Source of the DNA: Clostridia bacterium
GTDB taxonomy: Bacteria; Bacillota_A; Clostridia; Christensenellales; UBA1750
Direction of reading: 5' to 3'
NCBI GenBank assembly: GCA_017413675.1
Contig: JAFPSR010000009.1
Location: 1 to 17,623, forward strand
Length of the DNA: 17,623 nt
Below the pieces are notes generated by a model. It ran no database searches. It was not told the origin of the DNA and saw only the letters and a program-made list of their open reading frames with translations. The number at the start of each line of letters is the position of its first letter. Position 1 is the stretch's first letter. Shown here one piece after another: positions 1 through 8,630 of the stretch. A program made the position numbers and the translations under genes.

Positions 1-492
1 GGAAATCTGTTCCTCGTCACGGATGCCGCCCCAGATGACGGCACCGCCGTTTTGGGTGTTGACCTGCAGGGCTTTGGCAATATTGCCGCCGAAAATGGTG
101 CCCTGGAAAACCTTGTCATAGATATCGATAACGGCGACATCACGCGGGCCCAGGGAATTGACAACCAGCTGGTTGCCAGCGGAACGGTAACCGGATTTCT
201 GGGCGATCTGGCTTGTGATCTCATTGAGGTCGGGACGGGTCGGGATGAACGCAGCGGTCAGGGCGCGGCCGACAAGGACCGGGATGGACTCCGTGGTCCG
301 CTTGAACCCGACTTCCACGCAGGTGTTATGGTACCCGAGCTGTGTACCTAAAATATCCCATGCTTCTTCCAGAATAATATTCTTATAGCGGTCCAGAATG
401 TCATCCGGCACCTTGGGACGTCCGTCAGGAAGGCGTTCGCCTGTCCACTTGGGAGTCAACTGCATGATTTCTTCTCTGTCGTTATACTTCAT
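1..492 (-). CDS. RraA-like family protein (partial, C-terminus beyond the window)
   Basis: The 164 visible residues are open to the window edge. They resemble the RraA / 4-hydroxy-4-methyl-2-oxoglutarate aldolase / 'dimethylmenaquinone methyltransferase-like' fold. Seen: a GGNIAKALQ stretch at about 135-143 followed by GGAVIWGGIRD at about 149-159. This matches the family pattern in which a Gly-rich strand precedes an Arg-Asp pair (R158, D159) that contacts substrate and metal. The N-terminus (MKYNDREE) is the first ATG after a predicted promoter at 528-556; a GTGGAG stretch about 9 nt upstream is a modest ribosome binding site. Family members are cytoplasmic and include metal-dependent aldolases/decarboxylases and RNase E regulators. 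In Bacillota many have no proven substrate, so I give no specific enzyme. The neighbouring genes do not point to a pathway. Confidence 0.8.
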   Translation of the reverse strand, partial: MKYNDREEIMQLTPKWTGERLPDGRPKVPDDILDRYKNIILEEAWDILGTQLGYHNTCVEVGFKRTTESIPVLVGRALTAAFIPTRPDLNEITSQIAQKSGYRSAGNQLVVNSLGPRDVAVIDIYDKVFQGTIFGGNIAKALQVNTQNGGAVIWGGIRDEEQIS

Positions 493-527
493 AACTGCGC
501 TCCACTCACTTTCCGATGTTTTTTCTC

Positions 528-556
528 AGTCTACTCCATACAGGGGGATTTGTCCA
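528..556 (-). promoter_or_regulatory. Predicted sigma-A promoter of the RraA-like gene
   Basis: On the minus strand TGGACA (551-556) and TAGACT (528-533) are separated by 17 bp. This would start transcription near 521, giving a leader of about 29 nt. The -35 matches 5 of 6 consensus bases and the -10 matches 4 of 6. Confidence 0.5.
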
Positions 557-559
557 CAG

Positions 560-613
560 AAAACAAACTGCCCGGGACCCGGTTCAACATGCGGAACCGG
601 ACCCCGGGCAGTT
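560..613 (-). terminator. Intrinsic terminator of the pseudouridine synthase unit
   Basis: The 20-nt arms at 566-585 and 594-613 can pair along their full length in minus-strand RNA, with two G-U wobbles. The same two positions would be A-C mismatches in plus-strand RNA, so the structure is built for minus-strand transcription. The minus strand continues TTTGTTTTC after the stem. It begins a few bases after the stop codon at 620-622. Confidence 0.9.
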
Positions 614-619
614 CACTTT

Positions 620-1339
620 TCAGTCAGGCAGGTCCTGCTGCAGATTCTTCTGGGAAGAGAGGATGGCTTCGGCAAACAGGGGGAACGGGAAACGATCCGG
701 CGGGGGATCGGTAAACAGGAGCGGCTCTTTTTTCGTGGGATGCTCAAAGCAGATGGCGCCGCTGAACAGGGCCAGCTGCATACCGGGCTTTCCCTGCCCG
801 TATCGTGCATCTCCATACAGGGGGTATCCGCGTGAGGCGAACTGGACCCGGATCTGGTGGCTGCGCCCGGTTTTGAGCCGGATTTTTACCAGGATCAGGC
901 TGTCCTGTTCCTGCAGTACGGTATAGGAAAGTTCGGCTTCCTTACCGCCGGAAGAAACAACGCGGGAAGTATTGGTGGTATTGTCTTTTTCCAGCCGGTC
1001 CCGGAGGATTCCTTCGGGTTCCAGAGGGGAGACCCCCGGACTTCTGGAAAGAACGGCGTAATAAATTCGGAACAGCCGGTGCGTGCGGACCTGATCACTC
1101 AGCCGCGCGGCCGCCTTGCTGGTCCGGGCATAGACCATCAGGCCTTCCACCGGTCTGTCCAGGCGGTGGACAAGACCTATGTAGACAGCACCGGGCTTCC
1201 GGTATCGTTCCTTGATATCGGCTTTCAGGTCGGACAGGAGGTCCGGATCCCCGCTGCTGTCTGCCGTACAGGGCTGGTTCGCTGGCTTTCGTACGACCAG
1301 GACGTGATTGTCTTCATACAGGATGCGAGGACTGCTCAT
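620..1339 (-). CDS. RluA-family RNA pseudouridine synthase
   Basis: Isomerises uridine to pseudouridine in rRNA or tRNA. Seen in the 239-residue product: HRLD at 58-61 inside LVHRLDRPVEGLMVYA, whose Asp (D61) is the family's catalytic residue, then the RNA-binding KTGRSHQIR segment and YGDARYG. There is no N-terminal S4 domain, so it is the short catalytic-domain form; the target uridine cannot be deduced. Start choice: an in-frame ATG at 1354 also exists, but the ATG at 1339 is preceded by GGGAG at an 8-nt spacing and overlaps the stop of the upstream methyltransferase gene as ATGA. That layout is typical of translational coupling. The two genes form one minus-strand operon of RNA-modification enzymes ending in a strong terminator. 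Confidence 0.9.
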   Translation of the reverse strand: MSSPRILYEDNHVLVVRKPANQPCTADSSGDPDLLSDLKADIKERYRKPGAVYIGLVHRLDRPVEGLMVYARTSKAAARLSDQVRTHRLFRIYYAVLSRSPGVSPLEPEGILRDRLEKDNTTNTSRVVSSGGKEAELSYTVLQEQDSLILVKIRLKTGRSHQIRVQFASRGYPLYGDARYGQGKPGMQLALFSGAICFEHPTKKEPLLFTDPPPDRFPFPLFAEAILSSQKNLQQDLPD

Positions 1340-2202
1340 TCGATCTGCTCCCATCGGCCGGTCGCCCCGCAGGGCAGCACCAGATTGCCTTTCTCCACCG
1401 GCAGACCGAGTTCCTGGGCATCAATGCGGCCGCCAAACCGGGAACCGACAGTTTTTGTCATCAGGTTTTTCAGTACGGCAGGCTGCAGCCCGGTGGTATA
1501 GGCGTTCAGGACAAAGAAAAGGGGATCCGGGGAAAGCACCTGCATACAGGTTTCCAGCAGGGGATAGATCTCGGTTTCCAGTTTCCATACCTGGCCGTCC
1601 GGCCCTCTGCCGTAGCTGGGGGGATCCATGAGGATTCCTTCATACTGGTGGCCGCGGCGGATTTCCCGCTGTACGAATTTCAGGACATCATCCACGATAT
1701 AACGGATCGGGGCGTCTTCCAGGTGGGAAAGACGGGCATTCTCCTTGGCCCACTGCACCATGCCTTTGGCAGCATCCACGTGACAGACGGATGCGCCGGC
1801 GGCGGCACAGGCCACCGTTGCGCCTCCGGTATAGGCAAACAGGTTGAGAACGCGGATGGGACGGGAAGAAGATCGGATTTTCTGCTGCATCCAGTCCCAG
1901 TTGGCAGCCTGTTCCGGGAACAGACCGGTATGCTTGAAACCGGTGGGACGGACGAGAAAATGCAGATCCCCGTAGGAGATTGTCCAGCTTTCCGGAACTT
2001 TACCGCGGCCAGTCCAGTGGCCGCCGCCGGATTCACTGCGCAGATACTGTGCCTGCGGCAGCTGTTCGCTGGCATGATCTGCAAAAGGCCAGATTACCTG
2101 AGGGTCCGGCCGGCGGAGGATATAGTTTCCCCAGCGTTCGATTTTATCTCCGTTCCCGGTATCAATAACCTGATAGTCTTTCCAGTTTTGTGCGATAAAC
2201 AT
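1336..2202 (-). CDS. Class I SAM-dependent methyltransferase, RlmI/RlmK-like (rRNA methylation)
   Basis: The 288-residue protein starts MFIAQNWKDYQVIDTGNG. Seen: a Rossmann motif I at 118-129 (VLNLFAYTGGAT) that binds S-adenosylmethionine, FPEQ at 95-98, an acidic motif at about 143 (VDAAKG), and DPPSYGRG at 193-200. The DPPSYG type of motif IV, together with the LF.YTGG motif I, is typical of the RlmI/RlmK group of 23S rRNA methyltransferases. The exact base modified is not deducible. The open frame continues upstream to 2373, but the predicted promoter (2240-2268) lies inside that extension, so the start must be near 2202. A GTG at 2214 with GGAAG just upstream is an alternative. It is translationally coupled to the downstream pseudouridine synthase through an ATGA overlap. 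Confidence 0.85.
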   Translation of the reverse strand: MFIAQNWKDYQVIDTGNGDKIERWGNYILRRPDPQVIWPFADHASEQLPQAQYLRSESGGGHWTGRGKVPESWTISYGDLHFLVRPTGFKHTGLFPEQAANWDWMQQKIRSSSRPIRVLNLFAYTGGATVACAAAGASVCHVDAAKGMVQWAKENARLSHLEDAPIRYIVDDVLKFVQREIRRGHQYEGILMDPPSYGRGPDGQVWKLETEIYPLLETCMQVLSPDPLFFVLNAYTTGLQPAVLKNLMTKTVGSRFGGRIDAQELGLPVEKGNLVLPCGATGRWEQIE

Positions 2203-2239
2203 AGATGCGTCCACTTTTCTTCCGAATAATCTGAGTATC

Positions 2240-2268
2240 AGTATAGCATGCTTTCCGGGAGAAACCAA
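2240..2268 (-). promoter_or_regulatory. Promoter of the methyltransferase-pseudouridine synthase operon
   Basis: On the minus strand TTGGTT (2263-2268), a 17-bp spacer and TATACT (2240-2245) are preceded by a TG extended -10 element. Predicted transcription start is near 2233, giving a leader of about 30 nt. This promoter separates the operon from ileS upstream. Confidence 0.75.
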
Positions 2269-2298
2269 TCCCGGGATAATGTCAGCAATTGCGTGTGG

Positions 2299-2342
2299 AA
2301 AAAACAGGGGCGGAGAGGAAGAAACGAGCCTCCTCTCCGCCC
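2299..2342 (-). terminator. Intrinsic terminator of ileS
   Basis: Perfect 12-bp GC-rich stem (arms 2308-2319 and 2331-2342, 11-nt loop) lies just after the ileS stop. On the minus strand it is followed by CTG and six T residues (2299-2304). Confidence 0.93.
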
Positions 2343-2359
2343 TGCAGTGTATCGTTTGG

Positions 2360-5300
2360 TTACTGTCTTGCAATGGCGATCGTGATATCTTCTTTCCCTT
2401 CGCCTTCCACGGTCAGAACGGCATCGGGAGCGGGAACATCTCCGATCGATCCGAGGGTCTCCCCGCAGATATATTCGACCCAGCCTTCCGGCAGCCTGCC
2501 GTTGGGGACGGAGATGGTGATACGGTCGGTGATGTTGTAGTTCTGCGCTTTCCGGGCATCCTGGATCGTACGCACGATATCACGCGCCAGCCCTTCCTTG
2601 CGCAGTTCATCCGTAATCGTCAGATCAAGGGAGACAACCACGCCGCTTTCGCTGACGACGTGCATACCGGCTTTAGCATTGTAGGTTACCAGGAGGATAT
2701 CTTCGTCAAACGCCTGCTTTTCTCCGTTCAGGTCCAGTACGGCCTTCCCAGCCTCCAAAGCGAACTTGCCGCTCTGAATGGCTTTGATGATGGCAGGGCG
2801 CTGCTGCGGATACTTCTGTCCGATTACCGGGAAGCAGGGCTTGTAGGTAACGGTGGCGATGTGGTCGACATCGTCGAGGATCTCCAGATCCTTGACGTTC
2901 AGTTCTTCCTTGATAATATCGGCAAAGGAAGATACAACCTGCGCACCGGCAGCGTCGTTCAGGGCAATCTGCATGAGGCTCAGCGGCTGGCGGTTCTTGA
3001 CCTTCTGCTTTTCACGGATGGAACGCGTAAGACGGATGACACGGCGGACCAGTTCCACGTCGGCGATGAGCTTATCATCGGCAAAGCTTTCCGGGATGGA
3101 AGGCCAGTCGGCCAGATGCACGGATTCCTCGCCGGTCAGGTTGCGGTACAGTTTTTCGCTCAGGATGGGGGCAACCGGTGCGTAGAGCTTGATCAGGTTT
3201 ACCAGTACATAGTACAGGGTATCATAGGCAGCCTGCTTGTCCTCGGTCATTTCGCTTCCCCAGAAACGACGGCGGGAACGGCGGATATACCAGTTGGTCA
3301 ATCCGTCCATCAGACTGACCAGGGGAGTGACGTACCCGTCTACCTGGTAGGCGTCCATGGCTTCCCGGATGGTCTTTTCGGTCTGCTGCAGTTTGGCCAG
3401 GATCCACCGATCCAGCTGGTGGTCGGTTTTCGGGGCGCGAAGGCTTTCCGGATGATAACCGTCCACGTTCGCATAGGAGATGAAGAAGTTGGCGGCATTC
3501 CACAGGGGGGCTACCAACTGCTGGTAGGCATCCTTCAGCCCGTCGTCATCGAACTTCAGGTCACCCATGAGCATGGCGTTGCTCTGATAGAGGTAGAGAC
3601 GGAAAGCATCCGTACCATAGCCCCGCATCAGTTCCATCGGATCCGTATAGTTCTTCGAGGATTTGGACAGCTTTTTGCCGTCCTTTGCCAGCAGTGTGCC
3701 GTGTACGACACAGTTCTTGAATGCCGGCCGGCCAAACAGGGCGACGGCCATGACGTGCATATAATAGAACCAGCAACGGATCTGACCGGTATATTCCACA
3801 ATAAAATCACATGGGAAATGGGTCTCAAACCAATCCTTATTCTCGAAAGGATAATGTTTCTGGGCATAGGTAACACTGCCGCTCTCAAACCAGCAGTCCA
3901 AGACCTCCGGGACACGGCGCATTGTACCGCCGCAATGGCAGGGGAAGGTAACCTGATCCATATACTGCCGGTGCAGATCGGTCAGTTCAATCCCGCTGAC
4001 TTCCTTGATTTCTGCGATGCTTCCCAGAACTTTGCGCTCATGACAATGATCGCATTCCCAAATGGGAATTGGGGTACTCCAATAACGGTTCCGGGAGATA
4101 TTCCAGTCACGGGCATTCTCCAGCCAGTTGCCGAAGCGGCCGTGCTTAACCGTGTCGGGAACCCAGTTGATCTTCTCATTCTGTTCGATCAACTGCGGTT
4201 TGATCTTCTCAATGTCGAAATACCAGGCGCTCATGGCCTTGTAAATCAGAGGTTCCTTGCACCGCCAGCAGTGCGGGTAGTTATGCACCAGGGAACCGTC
4301 TGCAACAGCCTTGTCATTGGCATACAGGAAACGGATGATGATCGGATTCATCTCGATGACATTCCTGGTTTTGCTGTCCTCGTAGAAATCGGTGATCTCT
4401 TCCGTGAAACGACCCTTGGCATCTACCGGGTTGACGATATCGGTGGGGATGTTGTTCTTTCGGCATGTCCAGTAGTCATCTTCACCGAATGCCGGTGCGG
4501 TATGCACGATACCAACGCCTTCTGCGGCATCCACGTAATCCGCGGCAACGACCCGGAAGCATCCCTGCTCCTTCAGGTCTGCAAAGTAGGGGAACAGGGG
4601 CTCATACCGGATGCCCAGCATATCCTTGCCCTGAACCCGCTTGATGATCTGAGGATCTTCGCCGAATACATTCTTGAAGTTGGCCAGTGTATTTTCGCAG
4701 GCAACATAGATCTGCTCCCCGACGTCCACATAGGCATAGGTCAGTCCTTCATTTACGCTCAGTGCCAGGTTGGAAGGCAGTGTCCAGGGCGTGGTGGTCC
4801 AGGCCAGGTAGTAAACCGGCTTGCCTTCCAGTTCCGGCTCGGTTTCGGAGCGGAATTTGGCGATAATCCAGCGATCCTGACGGGGACGTGTGGAATCGCT
4901 CTCACGGGTATCGGAAATGGACAGTGAGGTTTCGCAGTGCATACAGTAGGGGGTAACGCGGTATCCGGAGTAAATCAGACCTTTGTCGTAGCAGGTCTTG
5001 AACGCCCACATAACACTCTCCATGAACTGGGGGGTCATGGTTTTATAGGCGTGGTCATAGTCTACCCAGCGGGCCATTTCCTCGATATACTCGCGCCATG
5101 CCTCGTTATTGCTGGATACGATTTCCCGGCATTCATCATTGAATGCGGCCATACCGACATGCATATCCTTAAACTGCGGGAAACGGGCTGCTTCCTCGAT
5201 CGCTTCATGCACGGCGTGATGCCATTTTTCATTGACACACCCGTCCACCATGGCGGCCTCATCGGCAGATTCCATATCGGTGGATCTTTCGATGATACTC

Positions 5301-5611
5301 TTATCCGCGATACCCAGAAGTTTTTCCGCCTGATTTTCAATAGGCAGTCCATGGCAGTCCCAACCCCATACCCGGGGCACGGAATACCCGCGCATGGTCC
5401 AGTAGCGGGCGATCATATCCTTGATAAAGGAAACCAGTACCGTCCCGTGGTGGGGCTTCCCGGTCGGGAAGGGCGGGCCGTCGTAGAACACAACTTCGCT
5501 GTTCTTTCCTTCCAGGGATTTTTCAAAGGTATGGTTTTCCTTCCAGAAGGAAAGCACTTCCTTTTGCAGAGCGGATAAATCCAGTCTGCTGTCCAGTTCT
5601 TCGTACTTCAA
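2360..5611 (-). CDS. ileS: Isoleucyl-tRNA synthetase, type 2 (eukaryote-like), with variant HIGH motif
   Basis: Charges tRNA-Ile with isoleucine in the cytoplasm. The product is about 1083 residues, the size of the IleS2 clade. Seen in order: the GPPFPTGKPHHGT signature (HHGT at 54-57), GWDCHGLPIE at about 83-92, an editing-domain threonine-rich motif (TTTPWTLPSN), Cys clusters that probably bind zinc (YCMHC, CDHCHE, CHCGG), DCWFESG, and KLSKS at 647-651, followed by the tRNA-binding C-terminal half. The start is a TTG at 5609-5611. It is the only start in this frame with a perfect AGGAGG 8 nt upstream. The open frame extends to 6091 only because the T-box leader happens to be open. The gene is monocistronic, controlled by the T-box leader, and ends in a strong terminator. 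Oddity: the class I HxGH signature has Thr in place of the last His, while the KMSKS loop is normal. Confidence 0.97.
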   Translation of the reverse strand: MKYEELDSRLDLSALQKEVLSFWKENHTFEKSLEGKNSEVVFYDGPPFPTGKPHHGTVLVSFIKDMIARYWTMRGYSVPRVWGWDCHGLPIENQAEKLLGIADKSIIERSTDMESADEAAMVDGCVNEKWHHAVHEAIEEAARFPQFKDMHVGMAAFNDECREIVSSNNEAWREYIEEMARWVDYDHAYKTMTPQFMESVMWAFKTCYDKGLIYSGYRVTPYCMHCETSLSISDTRESDSTRPRQDRWIIAKFRSETEPELEGKPVYYLAWTTTPWTLPSNLALSVNEGLTYAYVDVGEQIYVACENTLANFKNVFGEDPQIIKRVQGKDMLGIRYEPLFPYFADLKEQGCFRVVAADYVDAAEGVGIVHTAPAFGEDDYWTCRKNNIPTDIVNPVDAKGRFTEEITDFYEDSKTRNVIEMNPIIIRFLYANDKAVADGSLVHNYPHCWRCKEPLIYKAMSAWYFDIEKIKPQLIEQNEKINWVPDTVKHGRFGNWLENARDWNISRNRYWSTPIPIWECDHCHERKVLGSIAEIKEVSGIELTDLHRQYMDQVTFPCHCGGTMRRVPEVLDCWFESGSVTYAQKHYPFENKDWFETHFPCDFIVEYTGQIRCWFYYMHVMAVALFGRPAFKNCVVHGTLLAKDGKKLSKSSKNYTDPMELMRGYGTDAFRLYLYQSNAMLMGDLKFDDDGLKDAYQQLVAPLWNAANFFISYANVDGYHPESLRAPKTDHQLDRWILAKLQQTEKTIREAMDAYQVDGYVTPLVSLMDGLTNWYIRRSRRRFWGSEMTEDKQAAYDTLYYVLVNLIKLYAPVAPILSEKLYRNLTGEESVHLADWPSIPESFADDKLIADVELVRRVIRLTRSIREKQKVKNRQPLSLMQIALNDAAGAQVVSSFADIIKEELNVKDLEILDDVDHIATVTYKPCFPVIGQKYPQQRPAIIKAIQSGKFALEAGKAVLDLNGEKQAFDEDILLVTYNAKAGMHVVSESGVVVSLDLTITDELRKEGLARDIVRTIQDARKAQNYNITDRITISVPNGRLPEGWVEYICGETLGSIGDVPAPDAVLTVEGEGKEDITIAIARQ

Positions 5612-5691
5612 AGAATCAAGCCTCCTGCCATATATGCGATAGAATGTGATACAAGGGAAATGATACGGGTTGTTCCGGGTGCGCGCAGCTG

Positions 5692-5945
5692 CATGAAAAA
5701 CGGCCTTCCCGTCCCAACAGGACGGAAAAGCCGTGGTACCACCTGAATTTGCAGACATACAGTGCTGCACACTTCGTTGTCCGGTAACGGAGACAAACCC
5801 GGCCTGCCTTACCCACACAGGAAAGTGCCTCTCACGCAGGCTGCCAGGAAAAGGGGATATCCGTCTGCCGTTTCCATGCCGGCTTTCACCTGACCCGGCT
5901 CTCTGGAATGGGGGAACAGCAAAGGACGTGTCCTTTTCAAACATT
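5692..5945 (-). promoter_or_regulatory. T-box riboswitch leader of ileS (tRNA-Ile responsive)
   Basis: Minus-strand leader of about 250 nt. Seen: a stem I distal segment (AGAGAGCCGGGT ... GGTGAAAGCCGGC), a basal helix pairing GAAAAGG with CCTTTTC, and a specifier loop containing GGATATCC. The ATC at 5856-5858 is my specifier codon (Ile). Next come a GCCTGC/GCAGGC stem, the CCGTTA segment, and the T-box sequence AGGTGGTACCACGG (5731-5744). The terminator follows: 14-bp stem with two G-U wobbles (about 5702-5734) then TTTTTC at 5696-5700. Uncharged tRNA-Ile should stabilise the antiterminator and switch ileS on. The specifier assignment is inference; the T-box and terminator are clear. Confidence 0.95.
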
Positions 5946-5951
5946 GGCAAA

Positions 5952-5980
5952 ATTATAGCTGTTTTCGGGGATGTTGTAAA
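5952..5980 (-). promoter_or_regulatory. Promoter of the ileS leader
   Basis: On the minus strand TTTACA (5975-5980), a 17-bp spacer and a perfect TATAAT (5952-5957). Predicted start near 5945, just before the first T-box helix. Confidence 0.88.
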
Positions 5981-6032
5981 GCACAGTAATGTAAAAATAC
6001 AGCGGAATCCCGCGTAGAAAGGAGAACGATCC

Positions 6033-6061
6033 TTGTGGAACCCCGCCGGGCTGTATATAAT
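6033..6061 (+). promoter_or_regulatory. Predicted promoter of the DUF3267 gene
   Basis: TTGTGG (6033-6038), 17-bp spacer and a perfect TATAAT (6056-6061). Predicted start near 6068, a short leader before the AAGGAG at 6076-6081. It diverges from the ileS promoter about 50 bp away. Confidence 0.6.
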
Positions 6062-6090
6062 GGGAAAAAAAGAAAAAGGAGCGGCCGGCA

Positions 6091-6675
6091 ATGGGAAAAC
6101 GGTATGCGGAGCTTCCTGCAGGATACAGGGAATCTTTCTCGATTGACCTGCAGAAGAACAGGAAGGAATTCTGGACAGTCAATCTTCTCAGTGCGGTTCT
6201 GGCAATTGTGGTGCTTGCTGCCGGATTGCTGCTGGTTCCGTTCCGGGAAGCCGTTAGATATTTCCTGGAGAACAGCCTTCGTATGGGACGATTGCTGATT
6301 CTTCTGGCGGCGATGTTTATTTACATCATTCTGCATGAAGCGGTGCACGGGGTCACAATGAAAGCAGTCGGCACTCCGAAGGTGAAATTCGGGTTCACCG
6401 GGGCGTTTGCTTATGCCGGGAGTTCCGACTATTATGCAAAAATCCCGTATCTTTGGATAGCTGTCATGCCGGTTCTTTTCTTCGGGATTCTTTTTCTGGC
6501 TTTGAGCCTTGCGGTGGACAGAAGCTGGTTCTGGACGGTGCATCTCCTCCAGGTGATCAATGTTTCCGGAGCTGCGGGGGATCTGTATGTGATGGCAAGG
6601 CTCCTTGGCAGGGAAAAGACGATCCTGGTGAAAGATACCGGAACTGCCATGCAGGTCTACGAGAAGACGGAATAA
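6091..6675 (+). CDS. DUF3267-type integral membrane protein, putative zinc metallopeptidase
   Basis: A 194-residue membrane protein. Seen: hydrophobic segments at about 29-50, 66-88, 120-141 and 146-168, and HEAVHG at 82-87 inside the second segment. This is an intramembrane HExxH zinc motif. A GAAGDLYVM motif at about 160-168 could supply a third metal ligand (D164). These features fit the DUF3267 'putative zincin peptidase' family, which resembles site-2-type proteases in placing HExxH in a membrane helix. The substrate is unknown. It starts at an ATG 9 nt after AAGGAG. It is transcribed alone, divergent from ileS and convergent with gdhA, and is followed by a hairpin terminator. Confidence 0.82.
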   Translation: MGKRYAELPAGYRESFSIDLQKNRKEFWTVNLLSAVLAIVVLAAGLLLVPFREAVRYFLENSLRMGRLLILLAAMFIYIILHEAVHGVTMKAVGTPKVKFGFTGAFAYAGSSDYYAKIPYLWIAVMPVLFFGILFLALSLAVDRSWFWTVHLLQVINVSGAAGDLYVMARLLGREKTILVKDTGTAMQVYEKTE

Positions 6676-6702
6676 AAGAAGGAACATCTGCAAAACACAG
6701 GG

Positions 6703-6730
6703 AAGGAACAGACAGAGATCTGTTCCTTTT
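6703..6730 (+). terminator. Terminator of the DUF3267 gene
   Basis: A 10-bp stem (arms 6703-6712 and 6719-6728) with a 6-nt loop ends in a short T tract (6727-6730). The T tract is short, so efficiency is uncertain. Confidence 0.65.
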
Positions 6731-6785
6731 CCATATCACCGCCGCAAAACGCGGCCTATGCTTTTGTACAGGTTCCGCTGTACAG

Positions 6786-6817
6786 AAAAAGGAGACGCGG
6801 ATCAACCGCGTCTCCTT
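6786..6817 (-). terminator. Terminator of gdhA
   Basis: Perfect 12-bp stem (arms 6789-6800 and 6806-6817, 5-nt loop). On the minus strand it ends in TTTTT (6786-6790). It lies in the convergent gap with the DUF3267 gene. Confidence 0.92.
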
Positions 6818-6848
6818 GGGAAATATCGTATCGAAACAGCAGACAGAA

Positions 6849-8207
<1,359 letters not shown>

Positions 8208-8232
8208 TCAGGATACAAACCTAACAGAAAAC

Positions 8233-8261
8233 AGTATAATTTTCCATCCCTGTAATTGCAA
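8233..8261 (-). promoter_or_regulatory. Promoter of gdhA
   Basis: On the minus strand TTGCAA (8256-8261), a 17-bp spacer and TATACT (8233-8238). Predicted start near 8226, leaving a leader of about 36 nt. Confidence 0.75.
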
Positions 8262-8283
8262 GAAAAAAGTTGCGGTCTTGCAA
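8256..8283. promoter_or_regulatory. Inverted repeat overlapping the gdhA -35 (candidate operator)
   Basis: TTGCAAGA at 8256-8263 and TCTTGCAA at 8276-8283 form a perfect 8-bp inverted repeat around a 12-bp centre. The left half-site is the gdhA -35 hexamer itself, so a bound dimer would block or recruit RNA polymerase. The regulator is unknown. Confidence 0.5.
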
Positions 8284-8594
8284 AAAATGTATGTAAGGTT
8301 TTTGTTATATCAGGTAGGAAACCGGCAGGAAGGACCCGGGGGAAGGGGATCGGAAAGCCATAAAAAGGCGTAGGTATTCAAAAAAAGTGCAGGAGACGGC
8401 GATCCTGTGAGTTAAGCCCAAATCTCTCCTTTTCTGCCGGATGCAGATATCTGCGCAGGACAGTCTGCAAAAAAGCAGAAAGATGAGTCACAAATCTGTA
8501 TGCGCGATGCAAATTTATGCAAAATCCTGCAAAAACCGGAACCGGAGGCCCGTTTTCCGCAGGACAGAACGGCAAAACTGGGAAAAGGCAGAAT
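8284..8594. other. Non-coding gap between gdhA and the SPT-like operon
   Basis: I see no convincing gene here: the short frames lack ribosome binding sites and recognisable sequence. It holds TGCAAA motifs at 8466, 8508, 8518 and 8528 (the last three exactly 10 bp apart), a perfect 12-bp palindrome GCAGATATCTGC at 8443-8454, a small TCTGC/GCAGA hairpin at 8464-8479, and a 10-bp direct repeat CGCAGGACAG at 8454-8463 and 8558-8567. Together these suggest a protein-binding control region shared by the divergent gdhA and SPT-like units. No terminator or RNA gene was recognised. Confidence 0.5.
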
Positions 8595-8623
8595 TTGACG
8601 GAACTTTGCAGGCATGTTAAGAT
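8595..8623 (+). promoter_or_regulatory. Promoter of the SPT-like/SDR operon
   Basis: TTGACG (8595-8600), a 17-bp spacer and TAAGAT (8618-8623) with a TG extended -10 element. Predicted start near 8630, directly at the inverted repeat 8631-8649. This places the true ATG at 8704, because the upstream in-frame ATG at 8614 lies inside the promoter. Confidence 0.8.
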
Positions 8624-8630
8624 TTCCCTG

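Noticed and set aside
2279..4927. 882-codon open frame on the plus strand opposite ileS
   Set aside because: It is wholly antisense to a clear IleRS, has no recognisable domain and starts inside the ileS terminator. It stays open because ileS rarely uses TTA, CTA and TCA codons.
5612..6091. N-terminal extension of ileS by 160 codons
   Set aside because: The stretch is the T-box leader, including promoter and terminator hairpin; translation starts at the TTG at 5611.
8464..8479. TCTGC-N6-GCAGA hairpin as a terminator in the gdhA/SPT-like gap
   Set aside because: Five-bp stem without a following T tract and no gene ending upstream on either strand.
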